This document shows positions 22,784-31,740 of a DNA stretch of 64,000 nucleotides, piece after piece. The stretch comes from Gemmiger formicilis (GTDB taxonomy: Bacteria > Bacillota > Clostridia > Oscillospirales > Ruminococcaceae). Each line of letters starts with the position of its first letter. The first letter of the stretch is position 1. The notes below the pieces were generated by a model. The model was given only the letters and a program-made list of their open reading frames with translations. It was not told the DNA's origin and did no database searches. The position numbers and the translations under genes were made by a program. The stretch is from assembly GCF_018784445.1 (NCBI RefSeq), contig NZ_WQOH01000004.1, positions 62,001 to 126,000 of the forward strand, given 5' to 3'.

Positions 22784-23155
22784 GTGCCGGATTACACCTA
22801 TTACACCGAGAAATACCTGGGCGAGGATATCCCTGAGGCTGCCTTCCCGCGGTTCGCCCGCCGTGCGGCGGAAGAACTGGCCCGAATGCAGAACATCTAC
22901 CCCATGGCCCCGTGCAAGGGCATCGAGCCGGACACGGCCTACGCCATGGCGGTGTGCAGCATCGCGGATGCGATGTATGAGTTCGCGCAGGAGGACGAGG
23001 CCCGGGGCCTGGCGAAGGTCAGCGTGGGCAGCGTGAGCGAGACCTACACCGCACCGCCCCAGCTGTGCGCCGCCACGCTGGCCCTGCGGGCGGGCCACTA
23101 CCGTCACGAGGCAGGCTATTACTACGAGATCGGACGGTGGCTGCCCCATGCGTAA
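22784..23155 (+). CDS. Head-tail connector (Gp6/Gp15-like adaptor)
   Basis: The 123-residue helical protein follows the capsid gene in the usual adaptor position (PEAAFPRFARRAAEELARMQ, then DTAYAMAVCSIADAMYEFAQE). Such adaptors dock on the portal ring. GTG start after GGGGCGGG. It overlaps the next gene by 8 bases. Confidence 0.72.
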   Translation: MPDYTYYTEKYLGEDIPEAAFPRFARRAAEELARMQNIYPMAPCKGIEPDTAYAMAVCSIADAMYEFAQEDEARGLAKVSVGSVSETYTAPPQLCAATLALRAGHYRHEAGYYYEIGRWLPHA

Positions 23156-23555
23156 AAACCGGCTCTGCGGCGAGACCGTGACGCTCTACCACCCGGATCC
23201 GGCGGCGCAGACCGTTTGCCGCCGGGTGCTGCGGGGCGTGAGCTGGCAGCAGGGCCGGCGCGAAAAGCCCGATGCTGCCGGGACAAAGCAAGGCACGGCG
23301 CTGCTGCTGGTCATCCCCGAAGCGGCGGGGCAGTACGGCGCGGACTACACGCTGGACCCCGGCGATCGGGTACTTTTGGGCGAGGGGCCGGGCGTGGCCT
23401 GGGCCGATTGGCCCGGCTTTGTGCCCGCTGCTGTGGCGGGGCTGGCGGTTGTGGCCTATGTGCTGCCGCTGCGCCTGCGCGGGCGGGTGCATCATGTGGA
23501 GGCCGGTGCCTGGTGGAACGCCAGCGGCACCGGGGCCCACAGCTTGACGAGGTGA
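23148..23555 (+). CDS. Head-closure/minor structural protein
   Basis: The 135-residue, beta-rich protein begins RLCGETVTLYHPD and ends GRVHHVEAGAWWNASG. Position and size fit a head-completion (stopper) protein between adaptor and tail terminator. No sequence motif fixes this. It is coupled to the connector by overlap. Confidence 0.55.
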   Translation: MRKNRLCGETVTLYHPDPAAQTVCRRVLRGVSWQQGRREKPDAAGTKQGTALLLVIPEAAGQYGADYTLDPGDRVLLGEGPGVAWADWPGFVPAAVAGLAVVAYVLPLRLRGRVHHVEAGAWWNASGTGAHSLTR

Positions 23556-23561
23556 AAAAAC

Positions 23562-23712
23562 CTTTGGCTTCTCCCTCGGGGGAGAAACTGCCGCCCGCAG
23601 GCGGCTGATGAGGGGCGAGCCGGCCGCTGCTGCACGGGAAAGGGACGCCGGGTGGCAGGCTGCCCCTCATCCGGGCCTGCGGGGCCACCTTCCCCAAAAG
23701 GGGGGAAGGCTT
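23562..23712. repeat. Family A GC-rich repeat inside the phage operon
   Basis: Left end GGCTTCTCCCTCGGGGGAG...CTGATGAGGGG; right end CCCCTCATCCGGGCC...CCTTCCCC-AAAA-GGGGGGAAGG. It separates the head-closure gene from the tail-terminator-like gene within an otherwise packed structural operon. Confidence 0.75.
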
Positions 23713-23730
23713 AGAGATAGGAGGACTACC

Positions 23731-24174
23731 ATGCTGCAAAAACTCTACGCATTTCTGGCCCGGGCACCGGCCCTGGCCGGGATCACGCTGGCGGTGGGGG
23801 ATGCAGGTCCCGCGCCAGGCACGGCGGGGCTGTGGTGCAAGGGCGTCACGGTGCTGGAACAGAGGGAAAACCTGCTGGGCACCGTGAGCCAGCGCTGCCG
23901 CGCCGAGTTCACGCTGCGCCTCTGCCTGCCGCTGCCGCCCGGGGACAGTGCCACCGCTGCCGAAAACGCCGCCCACCTGCTGGCTTTGCAGACCTGGGTG
24001 GCCGCCGAGTGTGCGGCGGGCCGTGCCCCGGTCTTTGGCAATGCCGACCCGGCCCGGGAGACCCTGCGGGCCGAGCAGGGCAAACTGGAACGCGCCGACG
24101 CAGGCGGCACCGCCGTGTACAGCCTGCGCATCCGCGCCGAATACACACAACTTTATACGGAGGAAACCCCATGA
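23731..24174 (+). CDS. Tail terminator/neck protein (positional call)
   Basis: The 147-residue product (MLQKLYAFLARAPAL...) has alternating beta-strand-like segments and ends YSLRIRAEYTQLYTEETP. It lies directly before the major tail gene and overlaps it by ATGA. The tail-terminator (gpU-like) role is inferred from gene order. GGAGG lies 7 bases upstream of the ATG. Confidence 0.55.
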   Translation: MLQKLYAFLARAPALAGITLAVGDAGPAPGTAGLWCKGVTVLEQRENLLGTVSQRCRAEFTLRLCLPLPPGDSATAAENAAHLLALQTWVAAECAAGRAPVFGNADPARETLRAEQGKLERADAGGTAVYSLRIRAEYTQLYTEETP

Positions 24175-24647
24175 AAATTGAACGAAAATACATGGCCCAC
24201 TACCTGAACGCCGCCTTTGGCAAGGGCGAGGCCGACTACACCCGCCTGGGGCAGGACCTGGAAGAGTACGCCCCCGAACTGACTGCCAACGTTGAGAAAA
24301 AGTCCAACATCCTGGGCCAGACGTCGGTGGTCATCGACGGCTACCAGAAGCAGGGTGAGGTCAGCCCCTACTACGCCGAGGAGGGCGACCCGCTGTTTGA
24401 AAAATTGCAGGGGATCATCGACGGCGACCTGGTACTGGACGACCTGAAAACCGACATCGTCGAGGTCAAGCTCTGGAGCAAGGACACGGCCGGGGCCTAC
24501 CCCGCCGTGCGCGAGGAATGCTACATCGAGATTGTCAGCTACGGCGGCGATACCACCGGCTACCAGATCCCCTTCAACATCCACTACACCGGCGTCAAGA
24601 CCAAGGGTACGTTTGACCCGGCAAGCAAGAAATTTACGGAGGCATGA
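24171..24647 (+). CDS. Major tail (tube) protein
   Basis: The 158-residue protein opens ERKYMAHYLNAAF and contains VVIDGYQKQGEVSPYYAEEGDPLFEKL, typical of Firmicutes siphophage tube proteins. A contractile sheath gene is absent, so a non-contractile tail is expected. The GGAGG site is 8 bases before the ATG. Confidence 0.78.
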   Translation: MKIERKYMAHYLNAAFGKGEADYTRLGQDLEEYAPELTANVEKKSNILGQTSVVIDGYQKQGEVSPYYAEEGDPLFEKLQGIIDGDLVLDDLKTDIVEVKLWSKDTAGAYPAVREECYIEIVSYGGDTTGYQIPFNIHYTGVKTKGTFDPASKKFTEA

Positions 24648-24650
24648 TGA

Positions 24651-25106
24651 ATGAAAAAGCTGAACATTGACACCGGCGTGGAGGAATTTTCCGTCAATGG
24701 GCAGGGCGTACTGCGGTTCAACCCGGCTGACCCGAACCTCTACCACCGCTTTTTTGCGGCGGGCCGGACGCTGAACGACTACGATGCCGCCCTGACGAAG
24801 GCCTTGCAGACTGTCGAGGGCGACGAGCAGGCCTGCGCCGCGGCGGGGCTGCGCCTGCTGAACGAGTACGACGGCAAAATCAAGGCGCTGCTGACCGGCA
24901 TCTTTGGCCCCGAGAACGACTTTGACGCGATTCTGGGCGGTGTGAACCTGGCGGGCGTGGGGGCCAATGGCAAGCGCGTGGTGCAAAACCTGCTGGAAGC
25001 CCTGACGCCGATTCTGCGTGAGGGGGCTGAGCGCCGCCTGAAAGCCGCCGCCGACACTGCAGAACGTGAGGCCGCTGCCGCCCGCGCGGCCCGGGGCGCG
25101 GTATGA
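24651..25106 (+). CDS. Tail assembly chaperone (gpG-like)
   Basis: The 151-residue acidic helical protein (MKKLNIDTGVEEFSVNGQGVLRFNP...) lies between the tube and tape-measure genes, the conserved chaperone slot. It ends in an Ala/Arg-rich helix and overlaps the Gp15-like gene by 4 bases. Whether the pair is joined by frameshifting cannot be judged; no obvious slippery heptamer was noticed. Confidence 0.7.
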   Translation: MKKLNIDTGVEEFSVNGQGVLRFNPADPNLYHRFFAAGRTLNDYDAALTKALQTVEGDEQACAAAGLRLLNEYDGKIKALLTGIFGPENDFDAILGGVNLAGVGANGKRVVQNLLEALTPILREGAERRLKAAADTAEREAAAARAARGAV

Positions 25107-25675
25107 CAGGCCCCTGGACGCTGCCGACGCAGGCCGCGCTGGGCGGCGGGGCATATGCCATCCGCACCGACTACCGGGACATTTTGGAATTGCTGCGCTG
25201 GCTGGGCGGCCAGGCCGACCCGGCGCTGGATCAGGCCGAGCGGTGGTACGTGGCGATGGGACTGTTCTACCCGGAATTTGACGCCATGACGCAGGATGTT
25301 TGGCCGGAGGCAACGCGCTTTTTAGCGGAGTTCCTGGCGGCGGGCCGCAGAGAGGAAACCCGCCCCGGCCCCGCGCTGATGGACTGGCAGCAGGACGCGC
25401 CGCTGATTGCGGCCGGCATTGGCCGGGCGGCGGGGCAGGATGTGCGCACGCTGCCCTACCTGCACTGGTGGAGCTTCCTTGCGCTGTTTGACGCCATCGG
25501 CGAGGGGAGCTTTGCCACGGTGGTGGCCATCCGGGACAAGCTGCGGCGCGGCAGACGGCTGGAAAACTGGGAGCTGGATTTTTACCGCACCCACCGCACC
25601 ATGGTGGAATTGCGCCCGGCAGCCACCGCAGAGGAGCAGGCTGAGAAGCAGCGGCTGTTGGCAATGTTGGGGTGA
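25103..25675 (+). CDS. Gp15-family tail assembly protein
   Basis: The 190-residue protein matches the phage Gp15 pattern: AIRTDYRDILELLRWLGG, ALDQAERWYVAMGLFY, LHWWSFLALFDAIGEGSFATVVAIRDKLRRG and KLENWELDFYR-like spacing (here RRLENWELDFYR). Gp15 proteins act with gpG-like chaperones on the tape measure. It overlaps the upstream gene by 4 bases and the tape measure by 4 bases. Confidence 0.83.
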   Translation: MTGPWTLPTQAALGGGAYAIRTDYRDILELLRWLGGQADPALDQAERWYVAMGLFYPEFDAMTQDVWPEATRFLAEFLAAGRREETRPGPALMDWQQDAPLIAAGIGRAAGQDVRTLPYLHWWSFLALFDAIGEGSFATVVAIRDKLRRGRRLENWELDFYRTHRTMVELRPAATAEEQAEKQRLLAMLG

Positions 25676-27207
25676 AAGGAGTGAACAAAACGACAAACAT
25701 AATTTTTGACGAACTATCGACGCTGCGGCTGCCGTCCGGCAGCTTGCAGACGGCGCTGGATAAGGTGGCCGCGGCGCTGGGCAGCGTGGGGGATGCCGGG
25801 CAGCAGGCGCGGCAGGTAGTGGACGAGCTGCGGGCATCCTTGCAGGCAGCCGCCGTGCAGGGCGTGAAGTCCGCCCGCAGCCTTGCCAAATTTGATGAGA
25901 TCAACCGTCTGTCCGCCCCGGCAGCGGAAAAGACCGCCGCTTCCACCAAAGAAAAACAGGCGGCCCAAGCCGCCGCCAAAGCGGCAAAATCCACCGCCGG
26001 CACCGCGGCGGGCAGCACCCGCCGCAGCGGTAAGGCTGGGACGGATGCAGCCGAGTTTTCCGCCGTGTGGCAGCAGGTACTCACCCAGCTGCGCGGCATC
26101 TGGGCAGATTTTTGGGCCTACCTGCAAGGTTTTTTCGCGCCGTTCGTCACAGCCTGGCAGACGGTGTGGGCGGGCCTTGGCGCGGCGGTGAGCAGCGTTT
26201 GGGAGCCGCTCTGGGCAGAGCTTTCCACCGTGGTCACGCCTGCGGTGGAACTGCTGGACACAGTCTGGCAGGGGCTTTGGCAGGGAGTGCAAAACGCCTG
26301 GGCCGTTTACGGTCAGCCGATTTTGGAGGGGCTGGCCCAGGGGTGGCAGAACGTGGTGAGCATCCTCTCGGCGCTGTGGGGCGGCGTGGTGCAGCCTGTA
26401 TTTTTGCAGCTGTTTGACCTGCTGGCGGCGCTCTGGTCGGCGCATCTGCAGCCTCTTTGGAACGAGCTGACCGCTTGCCTGGGTGCGGTGGCAGCGCTGC
26501 TGCTGACGGTCTGGAACACGATCCTGGCCCCGCTGGTGCAGTGGCTTATTGCCACGCTGGCCCCGGTGGCCGTGCAGGTGTTCACGGCGGTGGGCATTGC
26601 CGTGACCGGTGCGGCGGGTATCATTGCCGATGCCATCACCCTTGCGCTGGCGGTGCTGCGCGGCCTGGCCGACTTTTTGACCGCTGTGCTGCGGGGCGAG
26701 TGGGACGCTGCCTGGAACGCCATGGCCGCGACCGTCTCGACCGTGTGGGGACGCATCGTCTCCATCGTGCAGACGGCGGTCTCCACGGTGCTGGGCGTCG
26801 TGCGCAGCATGGTCAGCGCCATTGCGGCGGCTATCAATGGGCTGCTGTCGGCCATCGGGCGCGCCAAGTCGATGGCGGGCAGTGTGCTCAGCGGTGCGGG
26901 GCAGCTGCTTACGGCGCAGGCGGCATTGCCCGGGCTGGGGTATGCTGCGTCGATGCCCATCCCGGCGCTGGCGCAGGGCGCAGTCATCCCGCCCAACCGC
27001 CGCTTTCTCGCTATGCTGGGCGACCAGACCGGCGGCACGAACGTCGAAGCGCCGCTGTCCACCATCAAGCAGGCCGTGGCGGAAACGCTGGCCGGGTGGC
27101 AGGGCGGCGACGGCCAGCCCATCAACATCTATATTGGCGAGGAGCTGCTGGACAGCGTCATCGCCAACAGCCAGAACCGCCGTGCCCTGCGCAGCGGTGG
27201 GAGGTAA
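25672..27207 (+). CDS. Tape measure protein (short)
   Basis: The 511-residue, Ala/Trp-rich helical protein has repeated Trp-hydrophobic segments (VWAGLGAAVSSVW, LWQGVQNAW, GWQNVVSIL, LWSAHLQPLW) and predicted membrane-like helices at 270-350. The C-terminus NIYIGEELLDSVIANSQNRRALRSGGR is the typical end of siphophage tape measures. Length sets tail length; at about 1.5 angstrom per residue this predicts a short tail, near 75 nm. GTG 25672 overlaps the previous stop; GTG 25681 is the alternative. Confidence 0.82.
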   Translation: MKGVNKTTNIIFDELSTLRLPSGSLQTALDKVAAALGSVGDAGQQARQVVDELRASLQAAAVQGVKSARSLAKFDEINRLSAPAAEKTAASTKEKQAAQAAAKAAKSTAGTAAGSTRRSGKAGTDAAEFSAVWQQVLTQLRGIWADFWAYLQGFFAPFVTAWQTVWAGLGAAVSSVWEPLWAELSTVVTPAVELLDTVWQGLWQGVQNAWAVYGQPILEGLAQGWQNVVSILSALWGGVVQPVFLQLFDLLAALWSAHLQPLWNELTACLGAVAALLLTVWNTILAPLVQWLIATLAPVAVQVFTAVGIAVTGAAGIIADAITLALAVLRGLADFLTAVLRGEWDAAWNAMAATVSTVWGRIVSIVQTAVSTVLGVVRSMVSAIAAAINGLLSAIGRAKSMAGSVLSGAGQLLTAQAALPGLGYAASMPIPALAQGAVIPPNRRFLAMLGDQTGGTNVEAPLSTIKQAVAETLAGWQGGDGQPINIYIGEELLDSVIANSQNRRALRSGGR

Positions 27208-27210
27208 CTC

Positions 27211-27558
27211 ATGGATATTCTGGTCATTGACGGCGTGGCGCTGCCCACGCCCAACGAGTACAAGGTGCAGCTCTCCGACCTGGACAGCAGCGGCACCGGC
27301 CGCACCGAAGATGGAATTTTGGTGCGCGAGCGGGTGCGCGGCGGCGTGGCGAAAATCAGCGTCAGCTGGGCCGCATTGAGCACGGCGGACTGCGCCAGGG
27401 TGCTGAACGCCACCGCCCCGGACAGTATGCAGGTGGCCTACTTTTTTGGCGGGACGCGCACCGCCAAGATGTACGCGGGCGACCGCACCGCCGACCTGAA
27501 GGCCGCCCGTGAGGGCCGGGCCGTGTGGGAGGTGGCGGTGAATCTGATCGAATACTGA
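27211..27558 (+). CDS. Small tail-tip protein (DUF6711-like)
   Basis: The 115-residue protein starts MDILVIDGVALPTPNEYKVQ and contains RGGVAKISVSWAALS. Small proteins of this form follow the tape measure in Firmicutes siphophages and are thought to be distal-tail parts. It starts 3 bases after the tape measure stop. Confidence 0.65.
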   Translation: MDILVIDGVALPTPNEYKVQLSDLDSSGTGRTEDGILVRERVRGGVAKISVSWAALSTADCARVLNATAPDSMQVAYFFGGTRTAKMYAGDRTADLKAAREGRAVWEVAVNLIEY

Positions 27559-27560
27559 TT

Positions 27561-27594
27561 TTGCAGGGGCGGATGCAAGCATCCGCCCCTGCAA
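27561..27594. repeat. Perfect family B hairpin inside the phage operon
   Basis: A perfect 16-bp inverted repeat (27561-27576 with 27579-27594, core GCAGGGGCGGATGC) has almost no loop. No T-run follows, so it is not a canonical terminator. It matches the hairpin core of the cls terminator. Confidence 0.75.
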
Positions 27595-27615
27595 CCAAAC
27601 GGGAGGTGAACCATC

Positions 27616-29199
27616 ATGTACCCTGTATCGGAACGATACAAAACCGCCATCCGGGCGCGGGCGCGGACGGACCGGGTGGTCGGCACGCTGACCCTGACCG
27701 ACGGCACGGTGCTGGCGCTGGGCGTGCAGGACTTCATGAGCGGATCGCTCACGCTGGATAACCAGTGCGTCACCGGGGAGGAACTGGCCTTCGGCTGCGT
27801 CTACCTGGGGCAGGCGGCGTTCAGCCTGCGCACGAGTTTGAGCCGTTACGCCTTTTACGGTGCCAAGATTGTGCTGCGGTACGAATTGCAGCTGCCCGGA
27901 GGCAGCTGGGAGGCCGTCCCTCTGGGCGTTTACACGGTGGCCGAGGCCGAACGCAGGGCGCTGTATGTGAGCATCAAGGCGTATGACAACATCCTGCCGC
28001 TGCAAAGCCGCTGGGACGGCACGGCCATCCAGGGCAATGCCTATGAGATGCTGGCGCAGATCGCCGACGGCTGCGGGCTGGAACTGGGCCAGACGGCGGA
28101 GGAAATCGCCGCGCTGAACCCCAACGCTGCCCTGGCCTGCCAGTTGAGCGCCGCCGACGGCCTGACGACCTGGCGGGACTGCGTGGCGGCCATCGCCCAG
28201 CTGTTGGGCGGCTTTGGCACGGTGGACCGCGCCGGGCGGCTCGTTATCCGGCAGTTTGCCAAGACAAGCTGCGTTTCGCTGGGGGCTGATGCCCGCAGCG
28301 AGGCGGGCGTGTCGGACTTCCGCTGCCACTATGCGGCGCTGACCGTGGCAACGCAGAGCGGCAGTTACGCCGCAGGCGGTGGGCAGGACACCGGCCTGAC
28401 GATGGCGATTGCCGATATGCCGCTGGCCGAGAAGGGCCTGCCCGACACGCGGCAGGGCATCACCGACAACCTGTTTGCCGAGCTGCGGCAGCTGGACTAC
28501 ACCCCGGCCACCGTGACGATGCCCGGCGACCCGGCGCTGGAACCGGGCGACCGGGTGGCGCTGCCCCAGGCTGACGGTACGGCCCCCGAAATGCTGGTGA
28601 CGCATTTTGTCTGGCACTACCATGGCCGCCAGACACTGAAAAGCGTGGGGCGCAACCCTTACTTGGCCAACAACAGCGATGGTACGACGGAGAAGCTGCT
28701 GCGCAAAGTGCAGAACAGCGCCGAGAGCAAACGGCTGGTGTATTACAGTTTTACGAATACGGCGGCGCTGACCGTACGCACAGCGGAGACTCCGGCTGTG
28801 TCCATCGCCTTTGCGGCGGTGGAGGACACGAGCGCCATGTTCCTGGCCCAGCTGCTGCTGACCGCCGAGCCGGAGGGCGGCGACCCGCTGACACTGGAAG
28901 TGCGGTACTATGTAAATGAAGTGCGGGTGGAAAACTTTACCCCGCAGCAGCGGCTTTTGGCGGGGGCGCACACGCTGGCGCTGTTTTACCCCTTCGCCAG
29001 TGTTGAAGCCAATGCGGCCAAGCGGCTTTCGGTGCGGCTGGTCTGCACCGGCGGCACGGTAAAAATTGCGCCCTACAGCATCAAGGCCACCGTGACCGGC
29101 CAGGGCATGGCCAGCGAGCTGCCCTGGGACGGCACGCTGCAATTTGAGGAGCTGCTGATGCCGCTGCAACTGACAGAAAGAAAGGTGATTTTGGAATGA
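27616..29199 (+). CDS. Baseplate hub / tail-associated protein
   Basis: The 527-residue protein begins MYPVSERYKTAIRARARTDRVVGTLTLTDGT. Its next 350 residues resemble the Tal/gp27-like hub domain that caps the tail tube (VTGEELAFGCVYLGQ, AYDNILPLQSRW, ITDNLFAELR, LEPGDRVALPQ). The C-terminal 150 residues are beta-rich (FTNTAALTVRTAE...). No peptidase motif is visible. It overlaps the next gene by 4 bases. AGGTGA lies about 8 bases before the ATG. Confidence 0.75.
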   Translation: MYPVSERYKTAIRARARTDRVVGTLTLTDGTVLALGVQDFMSGSLTLDNQCVTGEELAFGCVYLGQAAFSLRTSLSRYAFYGAKIVLRYELQLPGGSWEAVPLGVYTVAEAERRALYVSIKAYDNILPLQSRWDGTAIQGNAYEMLAQIADGCGLELGQTAEEIAALNPNAALACQLSAADGLTTWRDCVAAIAQLLGGFGTVDRAGRLVIRQFAKTSCVSLGADARSEAGVSDFRCHYAALTVATQSGSYAAGGGQDTGLTMAIADMPLAEKGLPDTRQGITDNLFAELRQLDYTPATVTMPGDPALEPGDRVALPQADGTAPEMLVTHFVWHYHGRQTLKSVGRNPYLANNSDGTTEKLLRKVQNSAESKRLVYYSFTNTAALTVRTAETPAVSIAFAAVEDTSAMFLAQLLLTAEPEGGDPLTLEVRYYVNEVRVENFTPQQRLLAGAHTLALFYPFASVEANAAKRLSVRLVCTGGTVKIAPYSIKATVTGQGMASELPWDGTLQFEELLMPLQLTERKVILE

Positions 29200-30653
29200 A
29201 ACTGCACGGCCACGCCCGCCTGGAACTGACGGATGTGCACACCGGGGAAGTAGAGGTGGTGGAGAGCGACAACCTCATCACGAACGCGGTGAGCGATATT
29301 TTCAACGGCTACGGCGGCAGCCTGAACAAGGCCATGCTGCTGTGGCGCGGCGATACCGGCTACACCGGCGCACCGAAGGATTTGATCTCGATGTTTTACG
29401 GCGGGCTGCTTTTGTACGATACCGCGCTGGGGGCCGAGCCGGGCACCCTGTTTGCCCCGGCGGCTGCAGGCGTGGTGGGCACGGCGCGGTGCAATGTCGT
29501 CAACACCACCAAAAACACGACCCGCGGCAGTGCCAACCTGACCGAGACGAACATCGACCCGGCGGGCGGCGTGGTGAGCTACGTCTATGAGTTTGCCACG
29601 AACCAGGCCAACGGCATCATCCGCTCGGTCTGCCTGACCCACCCGATGGGAGCGCTCTACTCCGAGATGACGGAGGCCCCCGACGCCAGCCCGACGAACA
29701 TTGATCGGCTGGCCTTCGGCGGGGCACTGGGCGGCGACCAGCTGCTGACCGGGCTGCTGGCGACCGATTGCTATCCCACGAACGAGAAGGGGGTGCTGCT
29801 CTACGTGGACCCGGCGGCAGATGAGGCCGTGGCGGGCCGGGTGGATGTGGAGAACGCTGCGCTGGAACTGCGCCACCACTGCCTGGGGCTGCATACCCTG
29901 GACCTCTTCCGCCGCGATACGGCGGGCACCTGGGACAGCCTGCTGCGCACCGAGACGCTGGATATCACCGACTTTTTGCAGGATGTTTCGGCCAACGCCG
30001 GGCGGTACTGCCGTCTTTGCTTTGACGCCGAGGCCGACAAGCTGTATCTTGTCTCCATCCCGGCGGGCAGCAGCATTGCGGTGGGGGCCAGTATCAAAGT
30101 GCGGGAGTACGACCGAAAGACGCTGGCCGCCAAGGACTATACCGTGCCCAACAACACCGGCGGCACGCTGCGCGGCCTGGTCAGCGAGAGCCGGGCCACG
30201 CCGCTGAACGGTACGGTCTACGGCGGCAGCCTGTACATGACGGATCCGGCGACCTACCAGATCTACCGCTTCCCGCTTAGCGATCCCACCGACGTGCAGG
30301 CCGTCACGATGCACAGCGATTATATGCAGCCGCTGTGCGACGCCCACGACGGGCGGCTCTACTGTTACTACCGCACCCGCGGCGTCGTGCTGAACACCGA
30401 GAAGAACGAGCTGTTCTCCTGCGAGGCGGCGGGGTATGACACGGCCAGTTCGGGGTTCTCGACCACCGTGCCGGTGCTGGGGGAGCCTGCCGTACCGCTG
30501 CGCCGCTATTTGAGCGACAACCGCATCCGCACGGAACGGGTGCTGCGGGCCAACTACCTGGCCACCATCAACGACCTGCCCAAGGCGGTGGAGAAAACCG
30601 CCGATAAGACGATGAAAGTAATCTACACCCTGCGGAAAGGAGAAGACGCATGA
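29196..30653 (+). CDS. Baseplate/tail-fibre protein, unknown specificity
   Basis: The 485-residue protein begins MKLHGHARLELTDVHTGEVEVVESDNLITNAV, an N-terminus common to Firmicutes phage tail proteins. A beta-rich body with YDRKTLAAKDYTVPN-like propeller-blade segments follows. It ends KTMKVIYTLRKGEDA. Probably part of the receptor-binding apparatus. No enzymatic motif. Confidence 0.62.
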   Translation: MKLHGHARLELTDVHTGEVEVVESDNLITNAVSDIFNGYGGSLNKAMLLWRGDTGYTGAPKDLISMFYGGLLLYDTALGAEPGTLFAPAAAGVVGTARCNVVNTTKNTTRGSANLTETNIDPAGGVVSYVYEFATNQANGIIRSVCLTHPMGALYSEMTEAPDASPTNIDRLAFGGALGGDQLLTGLLATDCYPTNEKGVLLYVDPAADEAVAGRVDVENAALELRHHCLGLHTLDLFRRDTAGTWDSLLRTETLDITDFLQDVSANAGRYCRLCFDAEADKLYLVSIPAGSSIAVGASIKVREYDRKTLAAKDYTVPNNTGGTLRGLVSESRATPLNGTVYGGSLYMTDPATYQIYRFPLSDPTDVQAVTMHSDYMQPLCDAHDGRLYCYYRTRGVVLNTEKNELFSCEAAGYDTASSGFSTTVPVLGEPAVPLRRYLSDNRIRTERVLRANYLATINDLPKAVEKTADKTMKVIYTLRKGEDA

Positions 30654-30868
30654 AACTGATCGAAGAAACCTGGAAAACCGGCACCGCCTATGAGGTGCTG
30701 CTGGTGGCCGACAAGGCCCCGGCAGCACTGCCCGCCAGCGGCAAGGACGTGGACGGTATGAACGACGCCCACACCTTTGCACCGATGTCGGTTTTGTATG
30801 TGGTGGACCCGGCGGCAGCGCATAAGTTCTACGTGGCCGACGAGTCCGGCCGGTTTGTGGGCCAATAA
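30650..30868 (+). CDS. 72-residue tail-tip accessory protein
   Basis: This small soluble protein (MKLIEETWKTGTAYEVLL...) overlaps the preceding gene by 4 bases and precedes the fibre-like gene by 23 bases. It is of unknown function. Context makes it a minor tail or chaperone component. Confidence 0.55.
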   Translation: MKLIEETWKTGTAYEVLLVADKAPAALPASGKDVDGMNDAHTFAPMSVLYVVDPAAAHKFYVADESGRFVGQ

Positions 30869-30891
30869 AGCCCGAAAAAGGAGTGTGTAAC

Positions 30892-31740
30892 ATGGATTTG
30901 AAAGCGATACAGGCCGCGCTGCTGTTTGGCGGCCAAAGCGGCCCGGGCGGCGACTGGGCCGAGGCTGTCTGCGCGCCGTTCATCGCCAGCGGCGGGACGG
31001 TCGTTTGCAGCCCACTGGCAGGGCGTGCCCTGACCGTGGCGGCGGCGGGCGCGACGACCCAGGCGGGCGGGGGCACCGCCGCCCCCGGGAACATCCGCGC
31101 GTTGGGCGGCGTGGGGGAGAACGGCAGCCTGACCCTGACCGCCGCAGGCGGCGAGACGCGGGAAGTGGAAATCCCGCTGACCGGACCGCTGTACACCGGG
31201 GACATGGTGGCGCTGGCGGCAGACGGCAGCGTGACCGAGACGCACCGCGCAGTAAAATTGACCGTGGACGGCAGCGAGAACTGGATCTCCTGGACGAACC
31301 CGCGGGACACGGCGGATATCACCGTGCCCGGCACCATCGGCAGCCTGGGGGACATCCTGTGCAGCCATTACAGCCCGCTGGCGGGCACGCTGTCCTCGGA
31401 CGCGGGGCTGTACACGGTCAGCACCAACACAACCGCCGAGCCTGGCAAAACGCGGATCATCCTGCGCCACGGCTTCAAGACGCTGGCGCTGTTCAAAGAA
31501 TACCTGAAAGCCCAGGCCGACGCGGGCACGCCGGTGACGTTTGTGTACAAGCTGACGCCCGCCACCGAAACGCCGACGGTGACAAAACGCACCGCCGAAC
31601 CGCTGTGCGCCGTACCGGATGCCGACGGCCTGTGTACCGTGCAGGGCGGGGGCACCCTGACCGTGACCGGGTATGAGGATCCCCGCGCCACCCGCCGCGC
31701 CCTGGAAAAGCGCATTGCCGCTTTGGAGGCGAAGGCGTGA
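30892..31740 (+). CDS. Tail-fibre/receptor-binding-like protein
   Basis: The 282-residue protein has a Gly/Ala-rich N-terminal third with beta segments. A jelly-roll-like middle (AVKLTVDGSENWISW, FKTLALFKEYLKAQ) and a C-terminal helix (RRALEKRIAALEAKA) suited to trimerisation follow. ATG 30892 lies 9 bases after AAAAAGGAG. It is the last tail gene before lysis. Specificity unknown. Confidence 0.6.
   Translation: MDLKAIQAALLFGGQSGPGGDWAEAVCAPFIASGGTVVCSPLAGRALTVAAAGATTQAGGGTAAPGNIRALGGVGENGSLTLTAAGGETREVEIPLTGPLYTGDMVALAADGSVTETHRAVKLTVDGSENWISWTNPRDTADITVPGTIGSLGDILCSHYSPLAGTLSSDAGLYTVSTNTTAEPGKTRIILRHGFKTLALFKEYLKAQADAGTPVTFVYKLTPATETPTVTKRTAEPLCAVPDADGLCTVQGGGTLTVTGYEDPRATRRALEKRIAALEAKA

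Noticed and set aside
20429-23149. A 906-codon minus-strand open frame across portal and capsid genes
   Set aside because: It spans two real genes plus a repeat on the other strand; no domain or ribosome site.
24990-25130. Programmed frameshift between the gpG-like and Gp15-like genes
   Set aside because: The genes overlap by 4 bases with a normal start, and no slippery heptamer was noticed in the overlap.
27561-27594. Terminator inside the tail operon
   Set aside because: The hairpin is perfect but has no T-run in either direction, and essential tail genes continue immediately after.
25714-29169. A 1,151-codon minus-strand open frame across the tape measure and baseplate genes
   Set aside because: It opposes several convincingly coding genes, is rich in His/Arg/Gln as expected of a shadow frame, and has no start context.
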